Below are positions 52,905 through 62,252 of a stretch of DNA of 64,000 bases, piece after piece. The notes under the pieces were generated by a model, which had not been told where the DNA came from, made no database searches, and saw nothing but the letters and a program-made list of their open reading frames with translations. The first letter of the stretch is position 1. Each line of letters opens with the position of its first letter. The position numbers were made by a program, and so were the translations under genes. This DNA is from Streptomyces avermitilis MA-4680 = NBRC 14893 (GTDB lineage: Bacteria > Actinomycetota > Actinomycetes > Streptomycetales > Streptomycetaceae): contig NC_003155.5 in NCBI RefSeq assembly GCF_000009765.2, positions 4,402,001 through 4,466,000 of the forward strand. Reading direction: 5' to 3'.

Positions 52905-54275
52905 ATGGAGGCACAGGCGAGCATGAACACGACGGCAAGCAGCAGCGCGGGCGACGTGCGCGTCGAGATCGACGACGTCCAAAGCGGGGCACTGCGTCCA
53001 CGGCCCGTGCCGTACGAGGGGAAGTTCATCCTCCTGCGCGTCGATGACCGCCACGCCGGGCGCGCCCTGCTGCGGCGGCTGCTCCCGGTGACCTCGGGTG
53101 GTCTGCCCAGCGTGGACCGGAGCCAGGACGCCTGGGTGGCTGTGGCGTTCACCTACCAGGGACTGCGGGCCCTGGGGGTGCCTCAGGAGTCGCTGGACAG
53201 CTTTCCGCGGGCGTTCCGTGAGGGCATGGCCGCTCGGGCGGAGCTGATCGGTGACGTGGGCGAGAGTGCCGCGGCCCACTGGGAGGCACCGTTCGGGACG
53301 GGCGATGTCCACATCGCGTTGAGCGCCCTCTCCTCGGATACGGCGCAGCTGGACAAGGAGCTGGACCGGGCCCGTGTCGCCTACGAGGACACGCCCGGTG
53401 TCCAGGTGATCTGGCAGCAGGAGGTCCACCAGCTCCCGACCGGGCGCACCACCTTCGGATTCCGCGACGGCATCAGCCATCCGAACATCGAGGGCGTCGG
53501 CCTGCCCGGCTCCAACCCGCAGGAAGTCCCCATCAAGGCCGGTGAGTTCATCCTCGGCTACCCCGACGAAACCGGCAGTCTGCCCCCCATGCCCAGCCCC
53601 GATGTGCTGGGGCGCAACGGAACCTACGCGGCCGTTCGCAAGATCCACACCAACGTGGCGGCCTGGCGGCAGTACCTGCGCGCGAACACCTCCAGCGCCC
53701 AGGAGGAGGCACTTCTGGCGGCGAAGATGGTCGGGCGCTGGCCCAGCGGGGCGCCGCTGACACTGACGCCGGAGCACGATGATCCAGAGCTGGCGGCCGA
53801 TCCGCACCGCGTCAACAACTTCCTGTACCGGGAGGACGACGACCGAGGGTTCCGGTGCCCCGCCGGTGCGCACATCCGGCGCACCAACCCCCGCGACGCC
53901 ACGATCATCGGCGACGCACGCATGCACCGCCTCATCCGCCGCGGCACCACCTACGGCCCGCCGCTGCCGGAGGGCGTGCTGGAAGACGACGGCGCCGAGC
54001 GGGGCCTGGTCGGAGTCTTCATCGGAGCCCATCTGGAGCGGCAGTTCGAATTCATCAAGGCCGAGTGGGTCAACGACGGCAACTTCATCGGCTATCCCGG
54101 CGAGAAGGACCCGGTGGCCGGGCATCACGGCGGCACCGGCAGCGTCACCATCCCGGAGAAGCCGGTCCGGCGCCGCCTGCGGAACCTGCCCAGCTTCGTG
54201 GTCACCCGGGGCGGTGAGTACTGCTTCGTGCCGGGTCTGCGCGCCTTGCGCTGGCTTGCCGAGCTGGAGGACTGA
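52905..54275 (+). CDS. DyP-type heme peroxidase
   Basis: 456 residues from ATG at 52905; ATG at 52923 is an alternative. The DyP signature GFRDG (185-189, catalytic Asp188) and the proximal heme His323 in CPAGAHIRRTNPRD are present. IHTNVAAWRQYL and LGRNGTYAAVRKI match long, soluble DyP enzymes. There is no Tat signal, so it is cytoplasmic. It oxidises diverse substrates with H2O2. The catalase-like gene follows 54 bp after its stop. Confidence 0.9.
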   Translation: MEAQASMNTTASSSAGDVRVEIDDVQSGALRPRPVPYEGKFILLRVDDRHAGRALLRRLLPVTSGGLPSVDRSQDAWVAVAFTYQGLRALGVPQESLDSFPRAFREGMAARAELIGDVGESAAAHWEAPFGTGDVHIALSALSSDTAQLDKELDRARVAYEDTPGVQVIWQQEVHQLPTGRTTFGFRDGISHPNIEGVGLPGSNPQEVPIKAGEFILGYPDETGSLPPMPSPDVLGRNGTYAAVRKIHTNVAAWRQYLRANTSSAQEEALLAAKMVGRWPSGAPLTLTPEHDDPELAADPHRVNNFLYREDDDRGFRCPAGAHIRRTNPRDATIIGDARMHRLIRRGTTYGPPLPEGVLEDDGAERGLVGVFIGAHLERQFEFIKAEWVNDGNFIGYPGEKDPVAGHHGGTGSVTIPEKPVRRRLRNLPSFVVTRGGEYCFVPGLRALRWLAELED

Positions 54276-54329
54276 GGGCGGTTCCTGCCCCCTGAGGTCC
54301 CACCACGGTCTCCGAGGAGAGGTCACGTC

Positions 54330-55460
54330 ATGGCAGCACAGTTCGTCCCCTACACGCCGGACGTCGAAGACGATGACCCGCACTTCGACCAGAACGTGCA
54401 GACGGTGATCGCAAAGACCGAGGCCTACATCACCGAGTCGGTCAAGGCCGGTGGCACCGGCCGGGCCCTGCGCGACGCCCATGCCAAGGGCTACGGGCTG
54501 GTCCGCGGTGAAGTGGAGATCCTGGACGGGCTTCCCCCCGAGTACGCCCAAGGCATCTACGCGACTCCGGGAACCCATGACGCGCTCATCCGCTTCTCCA
54601 ACGGCTCGCCTCACGCCGGAGCCGACGCGCGACTGGGCGCCGCCACCGGACTGGCACTGAAGATCTTCGACATCCCCGGCCCGACCCTGCTGGAAGACGA
54701 ACCGGACACGGGCACCTTCGACTACGCCAACATCAACGGACCGATCTTCTTCTGCAACACGGTCGAGCACTACCTGTTCATCCAGGAACTGTTCCTGAAC
54801 GCGCCGGCCTACTTCTCCCAGGGCCGCCCCGGCGCGCATCGTTTCTTCACCGACTTCGTGACCGGAAAGGGAACGCTGGACCAGGACGACTGGGCGTGGG
54901 ACGAGTTCCTGGCCTTCCTGCGCCTGTCGAAGACCCCTCCGGCAAACCTGCTGCTGTCGAGCTACTGGACGATGGGCGCGGTCCGGCACGGGGACTACAT
55001 CGCCAAGGTGCGCATCACCCCCGACCCGTCCTTCGCCGCCGCGGTGGTCCGGCGCGACATCGACCCGACCTCCGCGCAGGAGGTCTTCCGGCCGGCCCTT
55101 GAGGCCGAGCTCCAGGAGCGGCCCTACGCCTTCGACATCCAGGTTCAGCTCTGCACCGACCTGGAGCGGATGCCGGTGGAGGACACCACCGTGGAGTGGC
55201 CCGAGCAGCTCTCGCCGTCCGTCACCGTGGCCAAACTGCGGTTGCCGCGGCAGGACATCTCCGGCCCGGAAAACCTGGAGAAGATGGACTCACTGTCCTT
55301 CACGCCCTGGCGGGTCACCGCCGAGCACGCGCCCCTGGGCAACATCATGCGGTCCCGCAAGGAGGTCTACCGGCAGTCCTCCATGGAGCGCCACAAGCTC
55401 AACCAGCAGCCGCGCACAGAGCCCCGCAGCGTCGCCGAGGTACTTGGCCCGGCCCAATGA
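54330..55460 (+). CDS. Catalase-like heme protein
   Basis: 376 residues from ATG at 54330, with GGAGAGG upstream. It follows the catalase fold at low similarity: the distal His51 in RDAHAKGYGLVRG, LIRFSNGSPHAGAD and GLALKIFD as in small catalase-like proteins, and the proximal RxxxY (R343, Y347) near the C-terminus in RKEVYRQSSMERHKLN. It is shorter than typical catalases (about 480 or more). Relatives include catalase-related peroxidases and allene-oxide-synthase-like proteins. It may use peroxide or lipid hydroperoxide. Confidence 0.85.
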   Translation: MAAQFVPYTPDVEDDDPHFDQNVQTVIAKTEAYITESVKAGGTGRALRDAHAKGYGLVRGEVEILDGLPPEYAQGIYATPGTHDALIRFSNGSPHAGADARLGAATGLALKIFDIPGPTLLEDEPDTGTFDYANINGPIFFCNTVEHYLFIQELFLNAPAYFSQGRPGAHRFFTDFVTGKGTLDQDDWAWDEFLAFLRLSKTPPANLLLSSYWTMGAVRHGDYIAKVRITPDPSFAAAVVRRDIDPTSAQEVFRPALEAELQERPYAFDIQVQLCTDLERMPVEDTTVEWPEQLSPSVTVAKLRLPRQDISGPENLEKMDSLSFTPWRVTAEHAPLGNIMRSRKEVYRQSSMERHKLNQQPRTEPRSVAEVLGPAQ

Positions 55461-55595
55461 GCTCCCGGACGTGGGCACGGGAGTGATCGCGTCGGGAAGT
55501 CGGGAAGTCGTCAAGGTGCGCCGTTCTCGTGAATCCCACGTCCGACCCGAGGTCCTGGGCATGGCTGCCGCTCGGGTGACGGTTGAATCGGCGGC

Positions 55596-56960
55596 ATGAC
55601 CAAGAGAGACGTCGCGGCCCTGTTCGGAAACCGCTTCCTGACCGAGCCCGCTCCCTCGCAGACCTTCCCCGAGGAGGGCATGACCGCGACGGACACCATG
55701 AGGCTGCTGGATGAGGACCTCGTCATGGAAGGCGACCCGCAGCGCAACCTCGCCACGTTCGTCACCACCTGGATGGAGCCGGAGGCGCAACGGATCATCG
55801 CCGAGAACCTCCACCGCAACTTCATCGACCACGCGGAGTACCCCATCTCCGCCGAGATCGAGCAGCGCTGCGTGCGCATGCTCGCCGACCTCTTCCACGC
55901 ACCGGGCAAGACCACCGGATGCCGGACCCAGGGCTCGTCCGAGGCGATCATGCTCGGCGCGCTGTCGCTGAAGTGGAAGTGGCGGGAGCGCCGCCAGGCG
56001 GCCAACCTGCCGGCCGACCGGCCCAACCTGGTCTTCGGCGGCGACGTCCATGTCGTGTGGGAGAAGTTCTGCCGCTACTTCGACGTCGAGCCGCGGATCG
56101 TGCCGCTTGCCGAGGACAAGTACACGATCGGCCCAGAGGACGTGGAGCCCCACATCGACGAGAACACCATCGGTGTCGTCGCCGTCGTCGGCACCACGTT
56201 CACCGGCCACAAGGACGACGTCGTCGGGATCGACAAGCTCCTGCGGGACGTCCGCAAGGAGCGGGACCTCGACATCCCGATCCACGTCGACGGCGCCAGC
56301 GGCGGCTTTGTGTGGCCCTTCCTCTATCCGGACTCGAAATGGGACTTCCGGCTCGAGCAGGTCCGCTCGATCAACGTGTCGGGACACAAGTACGGCCTGG
56401 TCTACCCCGGCATCGGCTGGCTGGTCTTCCGCGAGGAGTCCGACCTGGCCAAGGACCTCGTGTTCTACGAGAACTACCTGGGCAAGACCGACGCGACGTT
56501 CACGCTGAACTTCTCGACCGGCGCGTCGATGGTCCTCGCCCAGTACTACAACTTCGTGCGGCTGGGTCGTCAGGGCTACACCTACGTCATGGAGACGATG
56601 CAGAAGAACGCCCACGCGTTGGCGGACAACCTGCGGAGCAGCGGCCGCTTCGAAGTGATCGGCAGCGACCTCGAGCAGCTGCCGCTGGTCGCTTTCCGCC
56701 TCGCCGGCGAGCACGCCTACGACGAGTCCGACATCGCCTGGCAGCTCTCGGCCGAGCGTGGCTGGATGGTGCCGGCGTACACGCTCCCGCCCAACGCGGA
56801 GCGGGTGAAGATCCTGCGCGCCCTGGTCAAGGAGACCCTGAGCCGCGAGCAGATCGAGCGTCTGACCCAGGACATCGCCGACGCGTGCGCCACCCTGGAC
56901 CACAAGGGCGGGACCACCGAGGTCGAGCGGGCCCAGATCAAGCGCGGCACCGGTTACTGA
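55596..56960 (+). CDS. Glutamate decarboxylase
   Basis: 454 residues from ATG at 55596, 135 bp after the catalase-like gene. The upstream site is weak (GGCGGC). PLP enzyme of group II: cofactor lysine K265 in VSGHKYG, Asp232 in HVDGASGG, TTGCRTQGSSEAIMLG and NFSTGASMVLAQYYNFVRLG. It converts glutamate to GABA, consuming a proton. Length and C-terminal motif match GadA/B-type enzymes. No antiporter gene (gadC) is nearby. It may belong to an acid/oxidative stress group with the two upstream heme genes. Confidence 0.93.
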   Translation: MTKRDVAALFGNRFLTEPAPSQTFPEEGMTATDTMRLLDEDLVMEGDPQRNLATFVTTWMEPEAQRIIAENLHRNFIDHAEYPISAEIEQRCVRMLADLFHAPGKTTGCRTQGSSEAIMLGALSLKWKWRERRQAANLPADRPNLVFGGDVHVVWEKFCRYFDVEPRIVPLAEDKYTIGPEDVEPHIDENTIGVVAVVGTTFTGHKDDVVGIDKLLRDVRKERDLDIPIHVDGASGGFVWPFLYPDSKWDFRLEQVRSINVSGHKYGLVYPGIGWLVFREESDLAKDLVFYENYLGKTDATFTLNFSTGASMVLAQYYNFVRLGRQGYTYVMETMQKNAHALADNLRSSGRFEVIGSDLEQLPLVAFRLAGEHAYDESDIAWQLSAERGWMVPAYTLPPNAERVKILRALVKETLSREQIERLTQDIADACATLDHKGGTTEVERAQIKRGTGY

Positions 56961-57064
56961 CGTCCGCGACCGGCATCCTCGAGGACGGGCGACGAAGTCT
57001 TCTGGGCGGCCGCAGGGCGCGGCCGCCGGTGAGCGGTTGTCGGCGTACTGATCGCGCCCGTCGC

Positions 57065-57865
57065 CTACGGCCCGCCGTCGAAGAAGCCGGACTTCAGGTT
57101 TCCGATGACGGCGTCGAGCGGATGCCCACTGACGATGAGCGGTCCGCTCCAGGGCCCGCTGAGTGCGAAGAGCAACGCCAGGCTCAGCCCGACCACACTC
57201 GCAACACCTACGATCAGCAGTGATGTTCGCAGGCTGCTGCGGAAGACCAGTGCGCCCGCGTTCACGATCAAGGCCAGTCCGCTGACCACGAGCGTGACGA
57301 CGTACAGCGCGGGAACGTCGCGCGAGGCGGCCGCGACGCGGGCGCGACGACTACTGGTGACACCGTCGACGGAAGCCACCAGCTCCGTGCCTGTCGGGGT
57401 GCCCACCTCTGGCCGGGCCGCCTCGGCGCGCACACTCCGCTCCAGCCGTGCGATCGCGCGAGCGGTGGCGGGGTCGTCACCGGACGCCGCCGCGGTGGCT
57501 TCCCACTCCCCGGCGCGCGTGGTCTGCAAGTAGTTCAGCAGTGCCGTGTGGATCGGCTCCGACCGGACTCGCGGACTTGTCGCCGCCCATGCCAGGCGGG
57601 AGGCCGCGGCCGCCTCGTCGCTCACCAGCCCCTCGGCCGCGCGCAGGTAGCCGGCCTCGCTGGCCAGTGTGAGTGCCGCGAAGATCGCGAAGGCAGCGCC
57701 GAGTGTCGGCATCAGGGGCGTGGCGATCTGCGGCACCCGGTCCCGTTCCTCGACCGGTACGAGCGCCCGGACGCCGACCCGCGCCACGGCCGCGACCAGT
57801 AAGGCAAGCAGGAGCCCGCCCACAACCAGCACCACCGCCGGCAGCGAGGTCAACCAGTTCACCAC
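57065..57865 (-). CDS. DUF4239-family (bestrophin-like) membrane protein
   Basis: 266 residues from GTG at 57865; the site is weak (GGGTGAT). Two helices lie near the N-terminus (LPAVVLVVGGLLLALLVAAVARVGV and LMPTLGAAFAIFAALTLASEAGYL) and two near the C-terminus (ALYVVTLVVSGLALIVNAGALV and LLIVGVASVVGLSLALLFALSG). The cytoplasmic loop between them is helical and charged. This layout fits DUF4239, a family with bestrophin-like topology and unknown function. It is convergent with the glutamate decarboxylase gene. Confidence 0.8.
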   Translation of the reverse strand: MVNWLTSLPAVVLVVGGLLLALLVAAVARVGVRALVPVEERDRVPQIATPLMPTLGAAFAIFAALTLASEAGYLRAAEGLVSDEAAAASRLAWAATSPRVRSEPIHTALLNYLQTTRAGEWEATAAASGDDPATARAIARLERSVRAEAARPEVGTPTGTELVASVDGVTSSRRARVAAASRDVPALYVVTLVVSGLALIVNAGALVFRSSLRTSLLIVGVASVVGLSLALLFALSGPWSGPLIVSGHPLDAVIGNLKSGFFDGGP

Positions 57866-58303
57866 ATCACCCACAGCGCGTTGTCGCGAGCGCCACACGG
57901 CGGCGGCACATCGGCCCCCGCGACCTGGAGCTCCTCGTCGATCACCTGCAAGGAACGCTCCATGATCACAGTTCGGGGACTGTTGACGCTCGCGACGCCC
58001 GGCACGACATCCCGTTTCGTTGGCCGAACAGCCGAATACGGCCCAGTACGAGCCCAGTAAGCCCGGTAAGCCCAGTACGAGGCTGTACCGGCGGTCCGAT
58101 GCCGGACGTCGGCGTGCGTTCATGTATGTGGCTGGGCGGCTGGATCTGGCCCGTTTCCGACCATCCCCCTGATCACTCTTCGGACAACTTCCGGAAACTC
58201 CCCTCACAGCGGCCCCCCAGGACGCCTACAGTGCGAGCACGACCAGAATTTCTGAACACGTTCAGAAACGCCCGCAGGGGCGACAACGGGGAGGATCGCG
58301 CAC
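57866..58303. other. Intergenic region, 438 bp, with a palindromic operator before the PBP genes
   Basis: No gene is seen. It holds three to four imperfect copies of GCCCAGTACGA/GCCCAGTAA between 58041 and 58080, and the 20-bp palindrome at 58249-58268. Confidence 0.6.
58249..58268. promoter_or_regulatory. Perfect 20-bp palindromic operator upstream of the PBP pair
   Basis: TTTCTGAAC-AC-GTTCAGAAA has 9-bp perfect arms around a 2-bp centre, 36 bp before the first PBP start codon. The form is that of TetR-family operators. No TetR gene is adjacent. Confidence 0.75.
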
Positions 58304-59935
58304 ATGCGCAAGGGGGCAAAGGTCGCCATCGTCGGTGGGGTGTTCGCCGTCATGGTGGGGGGCGCCGGGTACGGGGCGTTCAATGTGGTGTCCGCGCTCA
58401 GCGGGGACGGGGCGGGCGGCTCGCCCGAGACCAAGGCCGCGAGGAGCGGGCCGCCGAGCGGCGCGGAGGTCAAGGAGGCGAGTGCCAAGTTCTTCTCGTC
58501 CTGGGCGAAGGGCGACGCCGAGACGGCGGCCTCCTACACCAACGACGCCGTGGCGGCGGGCAGTCTGCTGGCCGGCTACCGCGCGGAAGCGCACATCACC
58601 AAGGTGCACATCACGCCGGGCACGCCGTCCGGCACCACCGTGCCGTTCTCCGTCAAGGCGACGGTGGCGTACGAGGGCCGGAGCAAGCCGCTCGCGTACG
58701 ACTCCGAGCTGACCGTCGTCCGTGGTGAGACCACCGGGCGGGCGCTCGTCGGCTGGAAGCCGGCCCTCGTCCACCCGGACCTCACCGCCGCGGACGACAC
58801 CCTGGTCACCGGCGAGGCGGCCACCCCGCCGATCGAGGCCGTGGACCGCGACGACGTCGTCCTGACCGAGAAGAAGTACCCCTCCCTCGGGCCGGTCCTG
58901 GACGCGCTGCGCGAGAAGTACGGCGAGAAGGCGGGCGGCAGACCCGGGGTCGAACTGTCGGTCCACCACACGGGCGAGGGCGCGGCCGACAAGACACTCG
59001 TGACGCTCGCCAAGGGCACTCCGGGCAAGCTGCGTACGACGCTCAGCGCGAGCGCGCAGGCGGCGGCAGAGAAGGCGGTGGCCCAGTACTCCGAGTCGTC
59101 GGTGGTCGCGGTGAAGCCGAGCACCGGTGAGGTGCTGGCGGTCGCCAACCACCGCGAGGACGCGTTCAACGCGGCCTTCGAGGGGCGGCTCGCGCCCGGC
59201 TCCACCATGAAGATCATCAGCGCCGCGACACTGATCGACAACGGCATCGCGACCATGAACGGTCCGGCCCCCTGCCCGGACACCGCGACCTGGCAGAGCC
59301 AGACCTTCCACAACCTCACGGGCATGGAGCCCAACGAGAAGGCGACGCTCGCCAACAGCTTCCTGCGCTCGTGCAACACGGCCTTCGTGAAGTACGCGGA
59401 CGAGGTGAAGGTCGACTCGCTCACCAAGGAGGCCGAGGACCGCTTCGGGCTCGGCGGCGACAACTGGAAGACCGGCATCATCTCCTTCGACGGTTCGGTC
59501 CCCGCCTCCGGCGGCCCGAACACCGCGGCCAACATGATCGGGCAGGGCGAGGTCCAGATGAACCCGCTGAACATGGCCTCGGTCACGGCGACCGCCATGA
59601 CGGGCGCCTTCCGCCAGCCCTACCTGGTCCCGAGGTCGCTCGACGACCGGGAGTTCGCCGCCGCCAAGGGCCTGGCGTCGAACACGGTCACCCAGCTGAA
59701 GGCGATGATGCGCCTCACCGCGACCCAGGGCACCGCCGCGGGCGTGATGGCCGGGCTCGGCGGGGACATCGGCGCGAAGACGGGGTCCGCGGAGGTCGAC
59801 GGGCAGGCCAAGTCCAACAGCTGGTTCACCGGGTACCGGAACGACATCGCGGCGGCCGCCACCACCGAGGAGGGCGGTCACGGCGGCGACGCGGCCGGTC
59901 CGATCGTCGCAGCTGTGCTACGAACGGGCGGCTGA
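58304..59935 (+). CDS. Penicillin-binding protein with MecA-N/NTF2-like domain (copy 1)
   Basis: 543 residues from ATG at 58304, with GGAGGA upstream. A single N-terminal helix (VAIVGGVFAVMVGGAGYGAFNV) anchors an NTF2-like MecA-N domain (about residues 55-160, ASAKFFSSWAKGDAETAASY). A dimerisation segment and the transpeptidase follow: SxxK in APGSTMKI, SxN in RSCNTAF and KTG in AKTGSAE. It cross-links peptidoglycan, and its form resembles low-affinity PBPs. The second PBP gene follows 93 bp downstream, a paralogue. Confidence 0.92.
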   Translation: MRKGAKVAIVGGVFAVMVGGAGYGAFNVVSALSGDGAGGSPETKAARSGPPSGAEVKEASAKFFSSWAKGDAETAASYTNDAVAAGSLLAGYRAEAHITKVHITPGTPSGTTVPFSVKATVAYEGRSKPLAYDSELTVVRGETTGRALVGWKPALVHPDLTAADDTLVTGEAATPPIEAVDRDDVVLTEKKYPSLGPVLDALREKYGEKAGGRPGVELSVHHTGEGAADKTLVTLAKGTPGKLRTTLSASAQAAAEKAVAQYSESSVVAVKPSTGEVLAVANHREDAFNAAFEGRLAPGSTMKIISAATLIDNGIATMNGPAPCPDTATWQSQTFHNLTGMEPNEKATLANSFLRSCNTAFVKYADEVKVDSLTKEAEDRFGLGGDNWKTGIISFDGSVPASGGPNTAANMIGQGEVQMNPLNMASVTATAMTGAFRQPYLVPRSLDDREFAAAKGLASNTVTQLKAMMRLTATQGTAAGVMAGLGGDIGAKTGSAEVDGQAKSNSWFTGYRNDIAAAATTEEGGHGGDAAGPIVAAVLRTGG

Positions 59936-60028
59936 AGTCACCCGTGTCACCGCGGGACCCTAGGGTGGTGCTCCTCGTTGGGAACGTGAGGGTACCGGGG
60001 GCCTGGGGACAGCGGAGGAATCAGAGCT

Positions 60029-61702
60029 GTGGGCAAGAGAAGGCGCGCCGCCGAGCGCAACAGGAGCGGTCGTCCGCTCGTCATCGGCGGGCTGATCGCC
60101 GTCGTCGCCGTCGGCGGGGCGGTCGGTGCCTACAGCCTGTACGGCAGTGGGGCCGCGGCCGAGGAACGCGCGTCTCAGGCCCGCCACCGGGCCGTGAAGA
60201 CGGGCCCGCTGTCGGCGACGGAGATCCGTACGACGGCCACGGAGTTCCTGAATGCCTGGCAGCGGGGCAAGGTCACCGGGGCCGCGGCCGCCACCGACGA
60301 CTCGGCGGCGGCGCGCACGGCCCTGACCGGCTACACCAAGGACGCGCACATCACCGACGTGACACTGACGCGCGGCAAGCGCTCGGGGGCGTCGGTCCCG
60401 TTCTCCGTCAAGGCGACGGTGTCGTACAAGGGCCGGAGCAAGCCGCTCGCGTACGAGTCGAAGCTGACGGTCGTGCGGCGGGCCAAGGACGGCGTACCGC
60501 TGGTGAGCTGGCGGCCGTCGGTGGTGCACCCGGATCTCGGTGCGGGCGACCGTCTCGTGACCGGCGAGGCGGGCACGCCGCCGATCAAGGCCCTGGACCG
60601 CGACGGCGGCGAGCTGACCACGGCCACGTACCCGTCCCTGGGCTCGGTGCTGGACGGGCTGCGCGAGAAGTACGGCAAGAAGGCCGGCGGCAAGGCGGGC
60701 ATCGAGCTGCGGGTGGTCCGCAAGGCGGTGAAGGGGACCGGCAAGGACAAGACCCCCGACAAGACGCTCGTCACGCTGAGCGAGGGGACGCCGGGGACGC
60801 TGAAGACGACGCTGAGCCCGACGCTCCAGGCGAAGGCGGAGCAGCAGGTGACGACGAAGGAGCGCGCGTCGGTCGTGGTCATGCGCCCGTCGACGGGTGA
60901 GATCCTCGCCTTCGCCAACTCCTCCCACGGCTTCAACACGGCGCTCCAGGGTTCGCTGGCGCCGGGCTCGACGATGAAGATCGTGACGTCGACGCTGCTG
61001 TTCGAGAAGAACCTGGCGTCGGCGGACAAGACGCACCCGTGCCCCAAGTACGTGACGTACGGCGGCTGGAAGTTCCAGAACGACGACAAGTTCGAGATCA
61101 AGGGCGGCACGTTCAAGGCGAGCTTCGCGCGGTCCTGCAACACGGCCTTCATCAGCCAGGCGAAGAAGCTGAAGGACGGCGACCTCACGGCGGTGGCGCA
61201 GCAGATCTACGGCCTGAGCATGAACAACTGGTCCATCGGGGTCCCGTCCTTCGACGGCGCGGTCCCGGTGCAGAGCGCGGCGCAGATGGCGGCCTCGCTG
61301 ATCGGCCAGGGCGGGGTGCGCATGAACCCGCTGAACATGGCGTCGGTGGTGTCGACGGCGAAGACGGGTGTCTTCCACCAGCCGTACCTGGTGTCGCCGT
61401 CGCTGGACGACCGCGCGCTCGCGAAGACGACCCGCACGATGTCGTCGTCGACGCGGGCGCAGTTGAAGGAGGTCCTCCAGTACACCGCCGCGGCCGGCAC
61501 GGCGGCGCAGGCGATGTCGGGGCTCGGCCCGGACTACGGCGCGAAGACGGGCTCGGCGGAGGTCGACAACCAGAAGCAGCCGAACGGCTGGTTCACGGCC
61601 TGGAAGGGCGACCTGGCCTCGGCGGGCGTGGTCCAGGCCGGCGGCCACGGCGGTGACTCGGCGGGCCCGATCGTGGCGGCACTGCTCAGGGCGGGCAGCT
61701 GA
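60029..61702 (+). CDS. Penicillin-binding protein with MecA-N/NTF2-like domain (copy 2)
   Basis: 557 residues from GTG at 60029, with GGAGGAA upstream. It has the same order as its neighbour: a basic cytoplasmic start (GKRRRAAERNRSGR), a membrane helix, an NTF2-like domain (TATEFLNAWQRGKVTGAAAA), a middle domain, then the transpeptidase with SxxK APGSTMKI, SxN RSCNTAF and KTG AKTGSAE. Long stretches are near identical to copy 1 (MNPLNMASV, GGHGGD, VPFSVKATV), so this is a tandem duplication. No transglycosylase domain is present. Confidence 0.92.
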   Translation: MGKRRRAAERNRSGRPLVIGGLIAVVAVGGAVGAYSLYGSGAAAEERASQARHRAVKTGPLSATEIRTTATEFLNAWQRGKVTGAAAATDDSAAARTALTGYTKDAHITDVTLTRGKRSGASVPFSVKATVSYKGRSKPLAYESKLTVVRRAKDGVPLVSWRPSVVHPDLGAGDRLVTGEAGTPPIKALDRDGGELTTATYPSLGSVLDGLREKYGKKAGGKAGIELRVVRKAVKGTGKDKTPDKTLVTLSEGTPGTLKTTLSPTLQAKAEQQVTTKERASVVVMRPSTGEILAFANSSHGFNTALQGSLAPGSTMKIVTSTLLFEKNLASADKTHPCPKYVTYGGWKFQNDDKFEIKGGTFKASFARSCNTAFISQAKKLKDGDLTAVAQQIYGLSMNNWSIGVPSFDGAVPVQSAAQMAASLIGQGGVRMNPLNMASVVSTAKTGVFHQPYLVSPSLDDRALAKTTRTMSSSTRAQLKEVLQYTAAAGTAAQAMSGLGPDYGAKTGSAEVDNQKQPNGWFTAWKGDLASAGVVQAGGHGGDSAGPIVAALLRAGS

Positions 61703-61746
61703 CGGGTCGAGGCGGGCGGCCGGCCTGAGGGGGCCGGTCCGAGGCC

Positions 61747-62088
61747 CTAATGGGGTACGGGCGTCGCCAGATAGGTCCGGCGCAAGAAGCGGAACAGGGT
61801 CTTCGCCTCGAACTCGACCACCGCCACCCCCTGCGCCGAGTGGAACTCCATGACCGCCTGGACCCGGCCGCACGGCCAGATGCGCACCTCGCCCGTGCCC
61901 GTCGGGGTGCGCAGGCCGCGTTCCAGGAGGTCGCGGGAGAAGGCCCACTCGTGCGGGCCGGGCAAGCCGATGCGGACCGATCGGGGGTCGACTTCGGGGT
62001 CGTAGCGCAGGACGACCGGGACGGTGTCCTGGGCTTCCGGGGCGTCCGAGACGACATGGGCTCGTGCGTACTGTTCGACGACCGACAT
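61747..62088 (-). CDS. ssgE: SsgA-like sporulation/cell division regulator
   Basis: 113 residues from ATG at 62088, with GAGGAG 6 nt upstream. The SALP fold is recognisable in VPVVLRYDPEVDPRSVRIGLPGPHEWAFSRDLLERGL and in VRIWPCGRVQAVMEFHSAQGVAVVEFEAKTLFRFLRRTY. SALPs control septum placement and spore wall steps in Streptomyces. The place next to the PBP pair and cbiM matches the ssgE locus as I recall it, so the symbol is given with caution. It is short for a SALP. Convergent with the second PBP gene. Confidence 0.75.
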   Translation of the reverse strand: MSVVEQYARAHVVSDAPEAQDTVPVVLRYDPEVDPRSVRIGLPGPHEWAFSRDLLERGLRTPTGTGEVRIWPCGRVQAVMEFHSAQGVAVVEFEAKTLFRFLRRTYLATPVPH

Positions 62089-62215
62089 CGACAGCTCCTC
62101 ACGCTTTGTAACCTAAGCAGAGGCTGTGGGTCCGCTACTTCACTTCTCCAATGTCGCATACTCGGACAATTACGGCTTCGCCCGCCCCGGCCCGCTATTG
62201 GTGAGCGCATCGCTC

Positions 62216-62246
62216 TTGCAAGGCATTCGCAACAAGGCACTATCAT
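62216..62246 (+). promoter_or_regulatory. Nur-box-like site and -10 element of the cbiM operon
   Basis: TTGCAA-GGCAT-TCGCAA (62216-62232) fits the nickel-regulator Nur box of S. coelicolor (tTGCaa-N5-ttGCAA) with one mismatch. TATCAT (62241-62246) follows as a -10 element, 6 nt before the cbiM GTG. The box covers the -35 region, a good place for repression. It suggests nickel rather than cobalt regulation. Confidence 0.6.
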
Positions 62247-62252
62247 CGAACG

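Noticed and set aside
58190..58245. Sigma-E-type promoter before the PBP pair
   Set aside because: GGAAAC is present, but no matching -10 at the right spacing could be found by eye.
62089..62252. Cobalamin riboswitch in front of cbiM
   Set aside because: The region is short, has no conserved B12-box, and the transcript appears leaderless.
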